From contig JAFWSH010000007.1 of the NCBI GenBank assembly GCA_017519405.1, forward strand, positions 1-64,000: DNA of 64,000 bases. Direction: 5' to 3'. The notes below the pieces were generated by a model. That model was not told the origin of the DNA. It saw nothing but the letters and a program-made list of their open reading frames with translations, and did not search any database. This DNA comes from Clostridia bacterium. Lineage in GTDB: Bacteria; Bacillota; Clostridia; Christensenellales; Aristaeellaceae. Below are positions 24,435 through 33,943 of the stretch, piece by piece. Made by a program: the position numbers and the translations under genes. The stretch's first letter is position 1; each line of letters starts with the position of its first letter.

Positions 24435-25800
24435 GCTGCACCTCCGCGAATTTCAGGATGAACTCGTCCGCCCGGCCCTCGCCGCCCTCTTCCGTGCGGT
24501 TGATGGACTTGACGATCTCCTCCATTTTCTGCTTCCCGAAGAAGTTCCGGGCCTCCTCAATGGGGCCGAAGTAGGCCAGGCGGCCGGTGCGGCTGGCGTC
24601 CTTGGCCAGCACGATCACATCGTCAAACAGATCGATGACCCGGTCGGGGGTGTGGGTGATGACGATGATGATCTTGCCCTGGTCGGCGATCTGCCGCAGC
24701 TGGGTGAACAACTCCCGGGCCATCACGCCGTCCAGGCCGCTGTCAGGCTCGTCCAGGATGAACAGGGAGGGGTTGGAGATGAATTCCATGGCGATGGAAA
24801 GCCGCTTGCGCTGACCGCCGGAGAGCTTCACCACCAGGTTGTTCTTCACCGGCGTCAGGCCGAAGATCTGCATGACCTCCTCCACGCGGGCCTGCCGGTC
24901 CGCCTTGCTGAAGCCGACGGGAAGCCGCAGGCTGGCGGCGTCCATCAGGGTGCGGAAGACACTGTCCGACCCCCGCATCAGGTCCAGCTGCGGCACGAAG
25001 CCGATGTCATACTGCATATCCCGGTAGTTCTTGTACATATTCTGCCCGTTGAGCACCACCTCTGCCTTGGCCTTTTCATAGCCGTTGATGGCGTTCAGGT
25101 AGGTGGTCTTGCCGGCGCCGGAACCGCCCAGCAGCAGCACCATGTGGCCGGGCTGGATGTACATGTGGATGTCCCGCAGCAGGTATTTCTTCTTGAAGAA
25201 CTCGGTGGCGGTTCGCTCCTCCAGGTTGACGGTCAGCCCCTGGTTCAGCACCTGGGCCCGGGCGTTGGAGAAGTAGTTGGCGGCCTCACTCTGAATCTCC
25301 GAGACCGTCCACTGGGGCTGATAACGGCGGCTCCAGCCCCAGAGGCATGCGGGCAGGCATTCCAGCACGATCCACAGGATAATCCAGGACTTCTTCTGAC
25401 CGTATACGTCAATCAGTCCCAGGTAAATGCGGATGCGGTAAATCGTGGAGACGAGGGCGAGCACAACCTGGATGACCAGCAGCATCAGCACCAGGGTATC
25501 GATGCCGGGCGTCTCGACGTCCAGAAAGCTGTCCATGATCTGTGTGGCAAACATCAGCAGGGTGGAGCAGCCCCGGATGACTGCCAGAATCCGGCCCTCC
25601 GGCTCCCGGTCGGCGATCTGTCCCAGCTTGTACTCCCGGACGCAGGGGATCAGGGCCAGCCAGCCTTTGACGCCGCTCTTCCGGAATATGCCGAACAGGC
25701 CGAACGCGGTGAGCACGCTCAGCACCAACGGAAAGACAGACTCCAGATCGGACTCAAAAAACAGGCGCAGCAGCAGGTTCAGGAGCGAGCGAAGATCCAT
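24427..25800 (-). CDS. ABC transporter ATP-binding protein with N-terminal membrane domain
   Basis: 457 aa. Start 25800 has AAAGGAG upstream; a longer frame adds a sequence without support. Residues 1-165 carry about four hydrophobic segments, with GWLALIPCVREYKLGQIA resembling the small membrane domain of DUF5684-like proteins. The ABC module follows: Walker A LLGGSGAGKTTYL, signature LSGGQRKRLSIAMEF, Walker B LFILDEPDSGLDG and the H-loop ITHTPDR, most like the ABCG group. It is the first gene of an operon with its permease. Fusion of a four-segment membrane domain to an ABCG-type ATPase is unusual. Confidence 0.9.
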   Translation of the reverse strand: MDLRSLLNLLLRLFFESDLESVFPLVLSVLTAFGLFGIFRKSGVKGWLALIPCVREYKLGQIADREPEGRILAVIRGCSTLLMFATQIMDSFLDVETPGIDTLVLMLLVIQVVLALVSTIYRIRIYLGLIDVYGQKKSWIILWIVLECLPACLWGWSRRYQPQWTVSEIQSEAANYFSNARAQVLNQGLTVNLEERTATEFFKKKYLLRDIHMYIQPGHMVLLLGGSGAGKTTYLNAINGYEKAKAEVVLNGQNMYKNYRDMQYDIGFVPQLDLMRGSDSVFRTLMDAASLRLPVGFSKADRQARVEEVMQIFGLTPVKNNLVVKLSGGQRKRLSIAMEFISNPSLFILDEPDSGLDGVMARELFTQLRQIADQGKIIIVITHTPDRVIDLFDDVIVLAKDASRTGRLAYFGPIEEARNFFGKQKMEEIVKSINRTEEGGEGRADEFILKFAEVQHG

Positions 25801-25833
25801 CGGACCATCTCCTTTGCAGGTTTCTCTCGCTGC

Positions 25834-25862
25834 ATTATACCGCAATGCCGCAGCCTTGTCCA
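25834..25862 (-). promoter_or_regulatory. Promoter of the ABC exporter operon
   Basis: Minus strand: TGGACA (25857-25862), 17 bp, perfect TATAAT (25834-25839), 34 bp before the ATPase start. Confidence 0.75.
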
Positions 25863-25910
25863 TAAAAACCACAACAAAACCGGGGGCCAAGACAATATAA
25901 AAACCGGGAG

Positions 25911-26144
25911 TCAATAGATGGTTTTGATCTCCCGGTCCCCCAGGCCGTACTCCTCCCGGAACAGCTGCAGGTCCGCGTCGGACTGCAGCAGGCGAACGGA
26001 GATGAACTGGCCGCTGCCGTGCTGGATGAAGCCGGCCACCCGCTCACCGGTGCAGATGGAAGCCCGGATGGCCGGGGTCTGCTGCTCCGGATCCCAGCTT
26101 TTGTGCGGGGCCTTTTGCTGTCTGCGTCTGTCGAAAAGTCCCAT
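25911..26144 (-). CDS. Small conserved-looking protein of unknown function
   Basis: 77 aa, not recognised. Cytoplasmic, with a basic N-terminus (MGLFDRRRQQK) and a central segment SICTGERVAGFIQHGSGQF followed by an acidic end. A strong ribosome site (AGGAGGAGGT) supports expression. It lies 37 bp after the eno terminator with no promoter of its own that I can see, so it may depend on read-through from eno. Confidence 0.65.
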   Translation of the reverse strand: MGLFDRRRQQKAPHKSWDPEQQTPAIRASICTGERVAGFIQHGSGQFISVRLLQSDADLQLFREEYGLGDREIKTIY

Positions 26145-26175
26145 GGATCAGGACCTCCTCCTGCCTTGCGTCCAC

Positions 26176-26207
26176 AGAAAAGCCCCGGCAGCGGGTGCTG
26201 CCGGGGC
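26176..26207 (-). terminator. Terminator of eno
   Basis: Minus strand: perfect 11-bp stem (26182-26192 with 26197-26207) and 4-nt loop, followed by TTTTCT. Confidence 0.9.
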
Positions 26208-26214
26208 GGAAGCG

Positions 26215-27537
<1,323 letters not shown>

Positions 27538-27589
27538 TCAGAATTTGCGCGGCGGCGCGGGTGCGTCCACTGCGCATCACAACAGATAA

Positions 27590-27617
27590 ATTATAGCATG
27601 AGGCCCTGATTTGTCAA
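27590..27617 (-). promoter_or_regulatory. Promoter of eno
   Basis: Minus strand: TTGACA (27612-27617), 16 bp, TATAAT (27590-27595) with TGC before the -10. Both hexamers are perfect. Confidence 0.9.
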
Positions 27618-27662
27618 GCGCTCGGGGCCAATTCCCCGGCGGCGCCGACGCGGGTTTTCCGA

Positions 27663-27691
27663 TTGAAAAAACAGGCGCCCTGTGCTATGAT
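27663..27691 (+). promoter_or_regulatory. Promoter of the methionine aminopeptidase gene
   Basis: TTGAAA (27663-27668), 17 bp, TATGAT (27686-27691) preceded by GTGC. Confidence 0.75.
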
Positions 27692-27738
27692 GGGACAGGC
27701 TTCCGGGCATCACCCGGGGCCTGACGGAGGAAGACTGC

Positions 27739-28614
27739 ATGCTGGAGAAATTCGGACGGAACCTGCCCTGCTGGTGCGGCAGCGGAAGAAAATACAAGGC
27801 CTGCCACATGGCCTTTGACGAGCGGATCGCCCAGGCCAGGGCCGCGGGACATATCGTGCCCGGCCACAAGCTCATCAAGAACGACGCGCAGATCGCGAAG
27901 ATCCGGGAGAGCTGCGTGGTGAACATGGCGGCGCTGGACGCGGTGGCGGCGGCCATCCGCCCCGGCATGACCACCAAGGAGATCGACGACATCGTCTACG
28001 GCACCACCACGGCCATGGGGGGCATTCCCGCCCCCCTGAACTACCACGGCTTTCCCTACAGCGTCTGCACCTCGGTGAACGAGCAGGTCTGCCACGGCTT
28101 CCCCTCGGACCAGGTGGTGCTGAAGGAGGGGGACATCATCAATGTGGACTGCTCCACCATCCTGGACGGCTACTTCTCCGACTCCTCCCGGATGTTCTGC
28201 ATCGGGGAGGTGAGCCCGGAGAAGAAGCGCCTGGTGGAGGTCACCAAAGAGTGTGTGGAGCTGGGCCTGGAGCAGGTGAAGCCCTGGGGCTTCCTGGGGG
28301 ACGTGGGCCAGGCGGTGCACGACCATGCCCGGGCCAACGGCTACAGCGTGGTGCCGGACATCGGCGGCCACGGGGTGGGGCTGGAGTTCCACGAGGATCC
28401 CTTTGTCAGCTATGTGACCCGGCGGGGGGAGGAGATGCTCCTGGCCCCGGGTATGATCTTTACCATCGAGCCCATGGTGAACATGGGCGGCGCGGCCCAC
28501 GTCACCAACAGGGCCAACGGCTGGGAGATCTCCACCCGGGACGGCCTGCCCTCTGCTCAGTGGGAGATCATGGTCCTGGTGACGGAGGAGGGCCACGAGG
28601 TGCTCTGCTGGTAA
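27739..28614 (+). CDS. map: Methionine aminopeptidase with N-terminal SEC-C motif
   Basis: 291 aa type I enzyme that removes the initiator Met. Residues 1-30 are a SEC-C zinc motif (RNLPCWCGSGRKYKACH), and the pita-bread catalytic domain follows. Substrate His in NYHGFPYSVCTSVNEQVCHGFPS, metal ligands in DIINVDCSTILDGYFSDSS, HGVGLEFHEDPF, and FTIEPMVNMGG. The SEC-C extension is known in a subset of Firmicutes MAPs and is thought to help ribosome contact. It is not in a ribosomal-protein operon here; a radical SAM gene follows after 33 bp. Confidence 0.97.
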   Translation: MLEKFGRNLPCWCGSGRKYKACHMAFDERIAQARAAGHIVPGHKLIKNDAQIAKIRESCVVNMAALDAVAAAIRPGMTTKEIDDIVYGTTTAMGGIPAPLNYHGFPYSVCTSVNEQVCHGFPSDQVVLKEGDIINVDCSTILDGYFSDSSRMFCIGEVSPEKKRLVEVTKECVELGLEQVKPWGFLGDVGQAVHDHARANGYSVVPDIGGHGVGLEFHEDPFVSYVTRRGEEMLLAPGMIFTIEPMVNMGGAAHVTNRANGWEISTRDGLPSAQWEIMVLVTEEGHEVLCW

Positions 28615-28647
28615 GGCGGAACCGATGATCCGGAGAGGAATCGTGTG

Positions 28648-29772
28648 ATGAAAATATCGAAGAAAGATGCCCTGGCCTGGTTCACCTTTTTCGCCCAGCT
28701 CCAGGAGGCGGGGGAGACGCTGACGGTGCGCCAGCAGGAGGTGGCCCTGGCGGTGCTGCGGCAGCTGGAGCTGGCAGCCCGGGCCAGACGGGACGCCATC
28801 GCCCGGGAGATCCCCGGCCTGAAGAGCCTGCGGGGCCGCACCTTCTATGTGGGGGAGGAGAAGCAGTTCCCCCGGGGCTGCGTCTCCTGCCTGTTCGGCA
28901 GCGGGCTGAGCGCCGTGCGGAAAACCAACCGCTGCAACCTGCGCTGTCCCTTCTGCTACGACTACGGCTGCACCGAGGAGCAGCCCCCCATCGGGGAGGG
29001 GATGTGGGAGATCGGCGGGACCCGCTTCGCCGAGGAGGACCTGCCGCTGCTGCTGGACATCCAGAAGAAGCCCACCGGGGTGGCCTACGTCTACCTGGAG
29101 CCCTTCATGGAGATTGAGCGCTACTACGGGGTGATCCGCCGCTTCCACGAGGCGGGGGTCTATCAGCACATGTACACCAACGGCACCCTGGCCACGCCGG
29201 AGAACCTGGCCGCCCTGGGGGAGGCCGGGCTGGACGAGCTGCGCTTCAACCTGGGGGCGACAAACGCGGCGGACGGGGTGATCGACGCCATCGCCGAGGC
29301 GAAGCGCCACATTCCGGCGGTGGGCATCGAGACGCCCATGACCCCGGTGCTGTATCAGGCTTTCCTGGAGAAAAAGGAGAAAATCCTGGCCACCGGGGTG
29401 GACTTCATCAACTTTGCGGAGCTGCACCTGAACCCCAACAACATCGGCAACTACTGGGGAGAGAGCTTCTACATCGCCCGGCAGGGCTACCTCAGCCCCT
29501 TCTGGAGCCGGGAGCTGACCCTGAGGATGATGAAGCTGGCGGATCAGGAGCGCTGGCCTGTCCTGGTGCACGACTGCTCCAACCGCACCAAGTTCGCCCG
29601 GGACCTCCACCAGAAGGCCGTGGAGGGCGGCTGGTTCGGCGCGTCCTCCTGGGGCGGCGAGTTTGAGACGATCCCCTATGAGGCGCTGATCCCCGCCCTG
29701 CAGGACCCGGACATTGTATTCACTCAGGAGGAACCGCTGCCCCCGGGCTACCGCTTCGGGGAGTGCTTCTGA
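28648..29772 (+). CDS. Radical SAM protein of unknown substrate
   Basis: 374 aa. ATG 28648 is 7 bp after GGAGAGGAA. The [4Fe-4S] cluster motif CNLRCPFC (CX3CX2C) is at about residues 97-104, preceded by another pair CVSCLFGSG. The barrel continues with YVYLEPFMEIERYY, HMYTNGTLA and VGIETPMTPV. The C-terminal 120 residues (FAELHLNPNNIGNYWGESF, VHDCSNRTKFARDLHQ) match no subfamily I can name; there is no obvious SPASM cysteine cluster. Its neighbours give no peptide precursor. Function unknown, probably a radical-dependent modification or oxidation. Confidence 0.85.
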   Translation: MKISKKDALAWFTFFAQLQEAGETLTVRQQEVALAVLRQLELAARARRDAIAREIPGLKSLRGRTFYVGEEKQFPRGCVSCLFGSGLSAVRKTNRCNLRCPFCYDYGCTEEQPPIGEGMWEIGGTRFAEEDLPLLLDIQKKPTGVAYVYLEPFMEIERYYGVIRRFHEAGVYQHMYTNGTLATPENLAALGEAGLDELRFNLGATNAADGVIDAIAEAKRHIPAVGIETPMTPVLYQAFLEKKEKILATGVDFINFAELHLNPNNIGNYWGESFYIARQGYLSPFWSRELTLRMMKLADQERWPVLVHDCSNRTKFARDLHQKAVEGGWFGASSWGGEFETIPYEALIPALQDPDIVFTQEEPLPPGYRFGECF

Positions 29773-29806
29773 TCGGGCCGGCGCAAGAGCGTGAAGGAGG
29801 ATGACG

Positions 29807-30871
29807 ATGAAAAAACTGCTGAAACTGCTGGGCATCCTGCTGCTGATCGTGGTGATCCTCGCGGCGCTGCTCATCGGCGTGCTGAGTGTGGCGGAGTACA
29901 AGCCCGCCGACCGGGAGCCGGTGGCGGTGTCGGGCACGGCCGCCGAAGAGCTCTCCCCGGGGAGCACCGTCAACATCCTGAGCTGGAACATCGGCTACGG
30001 CGCCCTGGGAGACAACGCCGACTTCTTCATGGACGGCGGAAAGAACGTCTACACCGCGGACCGGGAGCGGGTGGGGAACAACGTGGCGGCCATGGCGGCC
30101 TCCGTCAGCGCCCTGGACCCCGACCTGCTCTTCCTGCAGGAGGTGGACGTGGACTCAGACCGCTCCTACGGCATGAACCAGGTGGACATCTTCCGCACTG
30201 TGCTCAGCGGCCGGGTCTCCGCCTTTGCCAACAACTTCAAGGCCCTCTTTGTGCCCTACCCCCTGCCCCCCATCGGCAAGGTGGACAGCGGCCTGCTGAC
30301 CCTGTCCCGGGCGCCGGTGTCCTCTGCGGAGCGGATCTCGCTGCCCTGCCCCTTCTCCTGGCCCATCCGCACGGTGAACCTGAAGCGGTGCCTCCTGGTG
30401 AGCCGGATTCCCCTGGCGGGCACGGACCGGGAGCTGGTGGCGGTGAACCTGCACCTGGAGGCCTACGACAGCGGCGAGGGCAAGGCGCAGCAGACCGCCA
30501 TGCTGGCCGCCTTCCTCCAGAGCGAGGTGGACAAGGGCAACTACGTGATCGCCGGCGGGGACTTCAACCAGCTCTTCTCCAACGTGGACGCCGGCGCATG
30601 GCCGGTGTACGAGGGAAAATGGCAGCCCGGCCTTGTGGAGGCCAGCGCGTTCAGCAGTGATTTCTCCCTGCTGATGGACCCCCGGGTGGCCACCTGCCGT
30701 TCCCTGGACCAGCCCCTGAAGGGCGCGGATCTTTCCGGCTTCCAGTTCTATGTGATCGATGGCTACATCGTGTCCGCCAATGTGGAGGTGCAGTCCCTGG
30801 AGACCCTGGACATGGGCTTCGTGGCCTCGGACCACAACCCGGTGCAGCTCCGGGTCCGCCTGGTGCCCTGA
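29807..30871 (+). CDS. Exported endonuclease/exonuclease/phosphatase-family protein
   Basis: 354 aa. Start 29807 is preferred over 29801 for its spacing from AAGGAGG. A single N-terminal membrane segment (KLLGILLLIVVILAALLIGVLS) anchors or exports it. The EEP fold is recognised from ILSWNIGYG, FLQEVDVDSDRS, NLHLEAYDSGEGKAQQ, AGGDFNQLFS and the catalytic SDHNPVQ end. Members cut phosphodiesters or phosphoinositides; an extracytoplasmic nuclease or sphingomyelinase-like role is possible. It follows the radical SAM gene by 34 bp and ends at a bidirectional terminator. Confidence 0.88.
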   Translation: MKKLLKLLGILLLIVVILAALLIGVLSVAEYKPADREPVAVSGTAAEELSPGSTVNILSWNIGYGALGDNADFFMDGGKNVYTADRERVGNNVAAMAASVSALDPDLLFLQEVDVDSDRSYGMNQVDIFRTVLSGRVSAFANNFKALFVPYPLPPIGKVDSGLLTLSRAPVSSAERISLPCPFSWPIRTVNLKRCLLVSRIPLAGTDRELVAVNLHLEAYDSGEGKAQQTAMLAAFLQSEVDKGNYVIAGGDFNQLFSNVDAGAWPVYEGKWQPGLVEASAFSSDFSLLMDPRVATCRSLDQPLKGADLSGFQFYVIDGYIVSANVEVQSLETLDMGFVASDHNPVQLRVRLVP

Positions 30872-30887
30872 GCTCCCTGAACCCACA

Positions 30888-30930
30888 GAAAAACCCTTCC
30901 TCACTCCGGCGGGAGCGGGGAAGGGTTTTG
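30888..30930. terminator. Bidirectional terminator between EEP and NfnA-like genes
   Basis: Stem AAAACCCTTCC (30890-30900) pairs with GGAAGGGTTTT (30919-30929); U-runs result on both strands. It serves the convergent genes. Confidence 0.85.
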
Positions 30931-30938
30931 TGGTCCGG

Positions 30939-31787
30939 TCAGGCCTGCTGATCCGCCTGGCGGAAGAGGTTGCAGGCCTCCTCCCGGGCGTGGCGCTCGA
31001 AGTCCGCGTACATCCGGCCCCGGGCCATGGCCTCGTCGAAGTCGATCTCATGGCCGTCAAAGTCCGGGCCATCCACGCAGGCAAAGCGGGTCTTGCCGCC
31101 CACCGTGAGCCGGCAGCCGCCGCACATGCCCGTGCCATCGATCATGATGGGGTTCATGCTGGCCACGGTCTTCACGCCGTACTGCCGGGTCAGGGCGCAG
31201 ACGAATTTCATCATGATCAGCGGGCCGATGGTGATCACCTCGTCATACTCCTCGCCGCTTTCGATGAGCTGCCGCAGGGCGTCGGTCACCAGGCCCTTCT
31301 CGCCCCAGCTGCCGTCGTCGGACACCCGGCAGACCCGGTCGGAGACCGCCGCGAACTCGTCCTCCAGGATCACCAGATCCCGGGTGCGGAAGCCGGTCAC
31401 CGAGTGCACCACGGCCCCCTGCTCATGCAGCTTCTTGGCCACGGGATAGGCGATGGCGCAGCCCACGCCGCCGCCCACCACGGCCACTTTTTTGAGCCCC
31501 TCCGTCTCGGTGGGGCGGCCCAGGGGGCCCACAAAGTCGTGGATATACTCGCCCTCACGCAGATGGTTCAGCGTCTGCGTGGCGGCGCCCACAATCTGGA
31601 AGATGATGGTCACGGTGCCCGCTTCCCGGTCAAAGTCCGCCACGGTCAGGGGAATGCGCTCCCCCTCCGCGTCCGCCCGCAGGATGATAAACTGCCCGGG
31701 CTCCGCCTTGCGGGCCACCAGGGGGGCCGCCACCTTCATCAGGGTGACGGTGGGGTTCAGGGCACGCTTTTCCACAATCAGGTTCAT
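30939..31787 (-). CDS. NfnA-like ferredoxin-NADP reductase subunit (FAD/NAD-binding)
   Basis: 282 aa protein of the dihydroorotate dehydrogenase electron-transfer/NfnA/SudB family. FAD domain with RIPLTVADFD; NAD domain with VAVVGGGVGCAIAYPVAKKL; and a [2Fe-2S] site GTGMCGGCRLTV...FACVDG that has the Asp-Cys3 ligand set of NfnA. In NfnAB this subunit joins NfnB for electron-bifurcating NADPH/ferredoxin transfer. No nfnB or dihydroorotate dehydrogenase gene is adjacent: its stop is followed at once by a terminator. The partner must lie elsewhere or the protein acts alone. Confidence 0.9.
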   Translation of the reverse strand: MNLIVEKRALNPTVTLMKVAAPLVARKAEPGQFIILRADAEGERIPLTVADFDREAGTVTIIFQIVGAATQTLNHLREGEYIHDFVGPLGRPTETEGLKKVAVVGGGVGCAIAYPVAKKLHEQGAVVHSVTGFRTRDLVILEDEFAAVSDRVCRVSDDGSWGEKGLVTDALRQLIESGEEYDEVITIGPLIMMKFVCALTRQYGVKTVASMNPIMIDGTGMCGGCRLTVGGKTRFACVDGPDFDGHEIDFDEAMARGRMYADFERHAREEACNLFRQADQQA

Positions 31788-31831
31788 CCGGTTCCCTCCG
31801 ATTCCGCTTTCGCAGCGGCTTGATTCGCCCT

Positions 31832-31861
31832 ATTATAGCACAGGAAGCCGGACTTCGGCAA
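31832..31861 (-). promoter_or_regulatory. Promoter of the NfnA-like gene
   Basis: Minus strand: TTGCCG (31856-31861), 18 bp, perfect TATAAT (31832-31837) with GTGC before it. Confidence 0.75.
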
Positions 31862-31909
31862 AAACTCACAAAAGAAAACAGGAAAGGTACAACTTTCCCG
31901 CCCGGCCGG

Positions 31910-31939
31910 TTTCTGTTTTCCGCCGTTGTGTGCTACAAT
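31910..31939 (+). promoter_or_regulatory. Extended -10 promoter of aroE-aroQ
   Basis: TACAAT (31934-31939) with GTGC before it; the -35 (TTTCTG, 31910-31915, 18 bp spacer) is weak. It is 23 bp upstream of the aroE start. Confidence 0.5.
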
Positions 31940-31961
31940 CACCCGGGGAGGAGGTGCATCC

Positions 31962-32756
31962 ATGGCGGGTAAGCGTTTTGCCCTCTTGGGGGAGCGGCTG
32001 GGCCACAGCCTGTCGGTTCCCATACACCGGGCGATTTTTCGCCTTCTGGGCACGGAGGACGACTACCGGCTGGCGGCGGTGCCCCGGGACAGGTTCCCCA
32101 CCGAAGTGCCGCGGCTGATGGCGGAGCTGGACGGCTTCAACATTACCATCCCCTACAAGCGGGAGATCATGCCTTATCTGGACCGCCTGGACCCCGGGGC
32201 GGCACGGGTCGGCGCCGTGAACACAGCGGTCCGCACCCCGGACGGGTGGATGGGCTGCAACACGGACGTGGCGGGATTCGCCGCCATGCTGCAGGCGCAG
32301 GGCCTGAAGGCGGAGGGGCAGGACTGCTGGATCCTGGGCACAGGCGGCGCCTCGGCGGCGGTGATAGCGGCCCTGGAAGGCCTGGGGGCCCGGCGGATCA
32401 CCCTGGTGTCCCGGCATCCGTCGGGGGACGCCGTGGGCTACGACGCCTTCACTGAGGAGGCCGCGGGGCTGCTGGTGAATGCCACCCCCGCCGGCATGCA
32501 GGGGCAGACGGACGACTGTCCCCTGACGCCGGAACAGCTGCGGCGGGTGCTGCCCCGGCTCACCGGGGTGGCGGACCTGATCTACAACCCGCCGGAGACG
32601 GTGCTGATCCATGCGGCGCGGGTGGCGGGGATCCCGGCCTGCAATGGCCTGTATATGCTGGTGGCCCAGGCGGTGGCGGCGGAGCGGCTCTGGCAGGGCC
32701 GGGAGATTCCCGATGAGATCATTCCCGGGATCATGAGAGAGGTGGAACTGAAATGA
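31962..32756 (+). CDS. aroE: Shikimate dehydrogenase
   Basis: 264 aa. Reduces 3-dehydroshikimate with NADPH. Seen: GERLGHSLSVPIHRAIF (substrate site), FNITIPYKREIMPYLD with the catalytic Lys, GAVNTAVRTPDGWMGCNTDVAGF with the catalytic Asp, and a nucleotide loop ILGTGGASAAVIAAL. ATG 31962 follows GGAGGAGG. It overlaps aroQ by 4 bp (ATGA), so the two are coupled. Confidence 0.95.
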   Translation: MAGKRFALLGERLGHSLSVPIHRAIFRLLGTEDDYRLAAVPRDRFPTEVPRLMAELDGFNITIPYKREIMPYLDRLDPGAARVGAVNTAVRTPDGWMGCNTDVAGFAAMLQAQGLKAEGQDCWILGTGGASAAVIAALEGLGARRITLVSRHPSGDAVGYDAFTEEAAGLLVNATPAGMQGQTDDCPLTPEQLRRVLPRLTGVADLIYNPPETVLIHAARVAGIPACNGLYMLVAQAVAAERLWQGREIPDEIIPGIMREVELK

Positions 32757-33193
32757 AGAAGATTCTTGTGCTCAACGGCCCCAACATCAACCTGACCGGG
32801 CTGCGGGAAAAGGAAGTATACGGAAGCCGGAGCTACGAAGCGCTGCTGGAGGAGATCCGGTCGGAGGCCGAACGCCTGGGCGTTACGGTGAAGTGCCTGC
32901 AGTCCAACCATGAGGGCGTGCTCATCGACGCGATCCAGAAGGCCTGGATGGACGGTATGGACGGCATTGTGTTCAACCCCGGCGGCTACACCCACACCTC
33001 CGTGGCCCTCCACGACGCCATCGCCTCGGTGCCCATCCCCACCATTGAGGTGCACATGTCCAACATCCAGGCCCGGGAGTCCTTCCGCCATGTATCCCTG
33101 ACGGCGCCCGCCTGTGTGGGACAGATCACGGGCCTGGGCTTCCTGGGCTACCGGCTGGCGCTGCAGGCCTTGGCGGAGCGGACGGAACACTGA
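32753..33193 (+). CDS. aroQ: Type II 3-dehydroquinate dehydratase
   Basis: 146 aa, normal for the dodecameric type II enzyme, which precedes shikimate dehydrogenase in the pathway. Motifs: LNGPNINLTGLREKEVYG with the catalytic Tyr, QSNHEGVLIDAIQKA, FNPGGYTHTSVALHDAI and EVHMSNIQARESFRHVS with the catalytic His. Coupled to aroE. Confidence 0.97.
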   Translation: MKKILVLNGPNINLTGLREKEVYGSRSYEALLEEIRSEAERLGVTVKCLQSNHEGVLIDAIQKAWMDGMDGIVFNPGGYTHTSVALHDAIASVPIPTIEVHMSNIQARESFRHVSLTAPACVGQITGLGFLGYRLALQALAERTEH

Positions 33194-33220
33194 CCGCCGG
33201 GGAATTGTCCCCACACGAAA

Positions 33221-33254
33221 GAAAAAGGCTGCCCGGCGTGGACAGCCTTTTCCA
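33221..33254. terminator. Bidirectional terminator between aroQ and mscL
   Basis: AAAAGGCTG (33223-33231) pairs with CAGCCTTTT (33243-33251). A-run and T-run flank both sides. Confidence 0.75.
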
Positions 33255-33273
33255 AACCCCTGCTGAGGGCTGA

Positions 33274-33687
33274 TCACTTCAGCTCGGAAGTGCAGTGGGG
33301 GCAGCGAGTGGCGTTGATGGAAATCTCGCTCTGGCAGAAGGGGCACACCTTGGTGGTGGGAGCGGCGGGCGCTTCCTCGGGCTTCTTCTTCAGGTCCTTG
33401 GCCTTGTTGATGGCCTTGACAATCAGGAAGAGGACCAGCGCGGTGATGATGAATTCGATCAGCACGAACGCAAAGCTGACCAGGCTTCCGGCAAAGCCGG
33501 TGCTGCCGCTGGGATCGCCGCCCTGAATCGCCGCCTGCTTGAGGGCCTCGATGATGGGATTCAGGAAGATGTCCACCACGGAGGTAACGACCTTGCCGAA
33601 CGCTGCGCCGATGACCACCGCGACGGCCAAATCGACCACATTGCCCTTCATGGCAAACTCTTTGAACTCTTTGAGCAGCTTTTTCAC
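33274..33687 (-). CDS. mscL: Large-conductance mechanosensitive channel MscL with zinc ribbon
   Basis: 137 aa. Residues 1-100 are a normal Msc[27 protein letters not shown] (pore helix), then the second membrane helix [24 protein letters not shown]. After a Pro/Ala linker the last 27 residues form a zinc ribbon [18 protein letters not shown] in place of the usual C-terminal helix end. The channel opens under membrane tension to release osmolytes. Such zinc-ribbon tails are found on some Firmicutes MscLs; their role is unclear. Confidence 0.95.
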   Translation of the reverse strand: MKKLLKEFKEFAMKGNVVDLAVAVVIGAAFGKVVTSVVDIFLNPIIEALKQAAIQGGDPSGSTGFAGSLVSFAFVLIEFIITALVLFLIVKAINKAKDLKKKPEEAPAAPTTKVCPFCQSEISINATRCPHCTSELK

Positions 33688-33728
33688 AGTAATTCCTCCT
33701 TATGATTCTTTGGGGTCCCGATACGCAG

Positions 33729-33757
33729 AGTATAGCACAGTTCGCAGGTCACTTCAA
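33729..33757 (-). promoter_or_regulatory. Promoter of mscL
   Basis: Minus strand: TTGAAG (33752-33757), 17 bp, TATACT (33729-33734) preceded by GTGC. Confidence 0.75.
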
Positions 33758-33831
33758 GGGTGAAAAGCCTGTTTTTTCGCGGTTTTTTCGCCCTTTCGGG
33801 GCAAAAAGAGGAAAAACCCCGCGGGGAGGCC

Positions 33832-33860
33832 TTGACAGTGCATAAGGGCGTGGCTATAAT
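33832..33860 (+). promoter_or_regulatory. Consensus promoter of the zinc-ribbon gene
   Basis: TTGACA (33832-33837), 17 bp, TATAAT (33855-33860): both hexamers perfect. A strong constitutive promoter for a small gene. Confidence 0.88.
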
Positions 33861-33943
33861 GCAACAGCATTAAGGGACGGCACAGCCGGCCCGAACTGAC
33901 GGAAACAGGATAGCCGCGCGAGAACGCGACGAGGAGGATGGCC

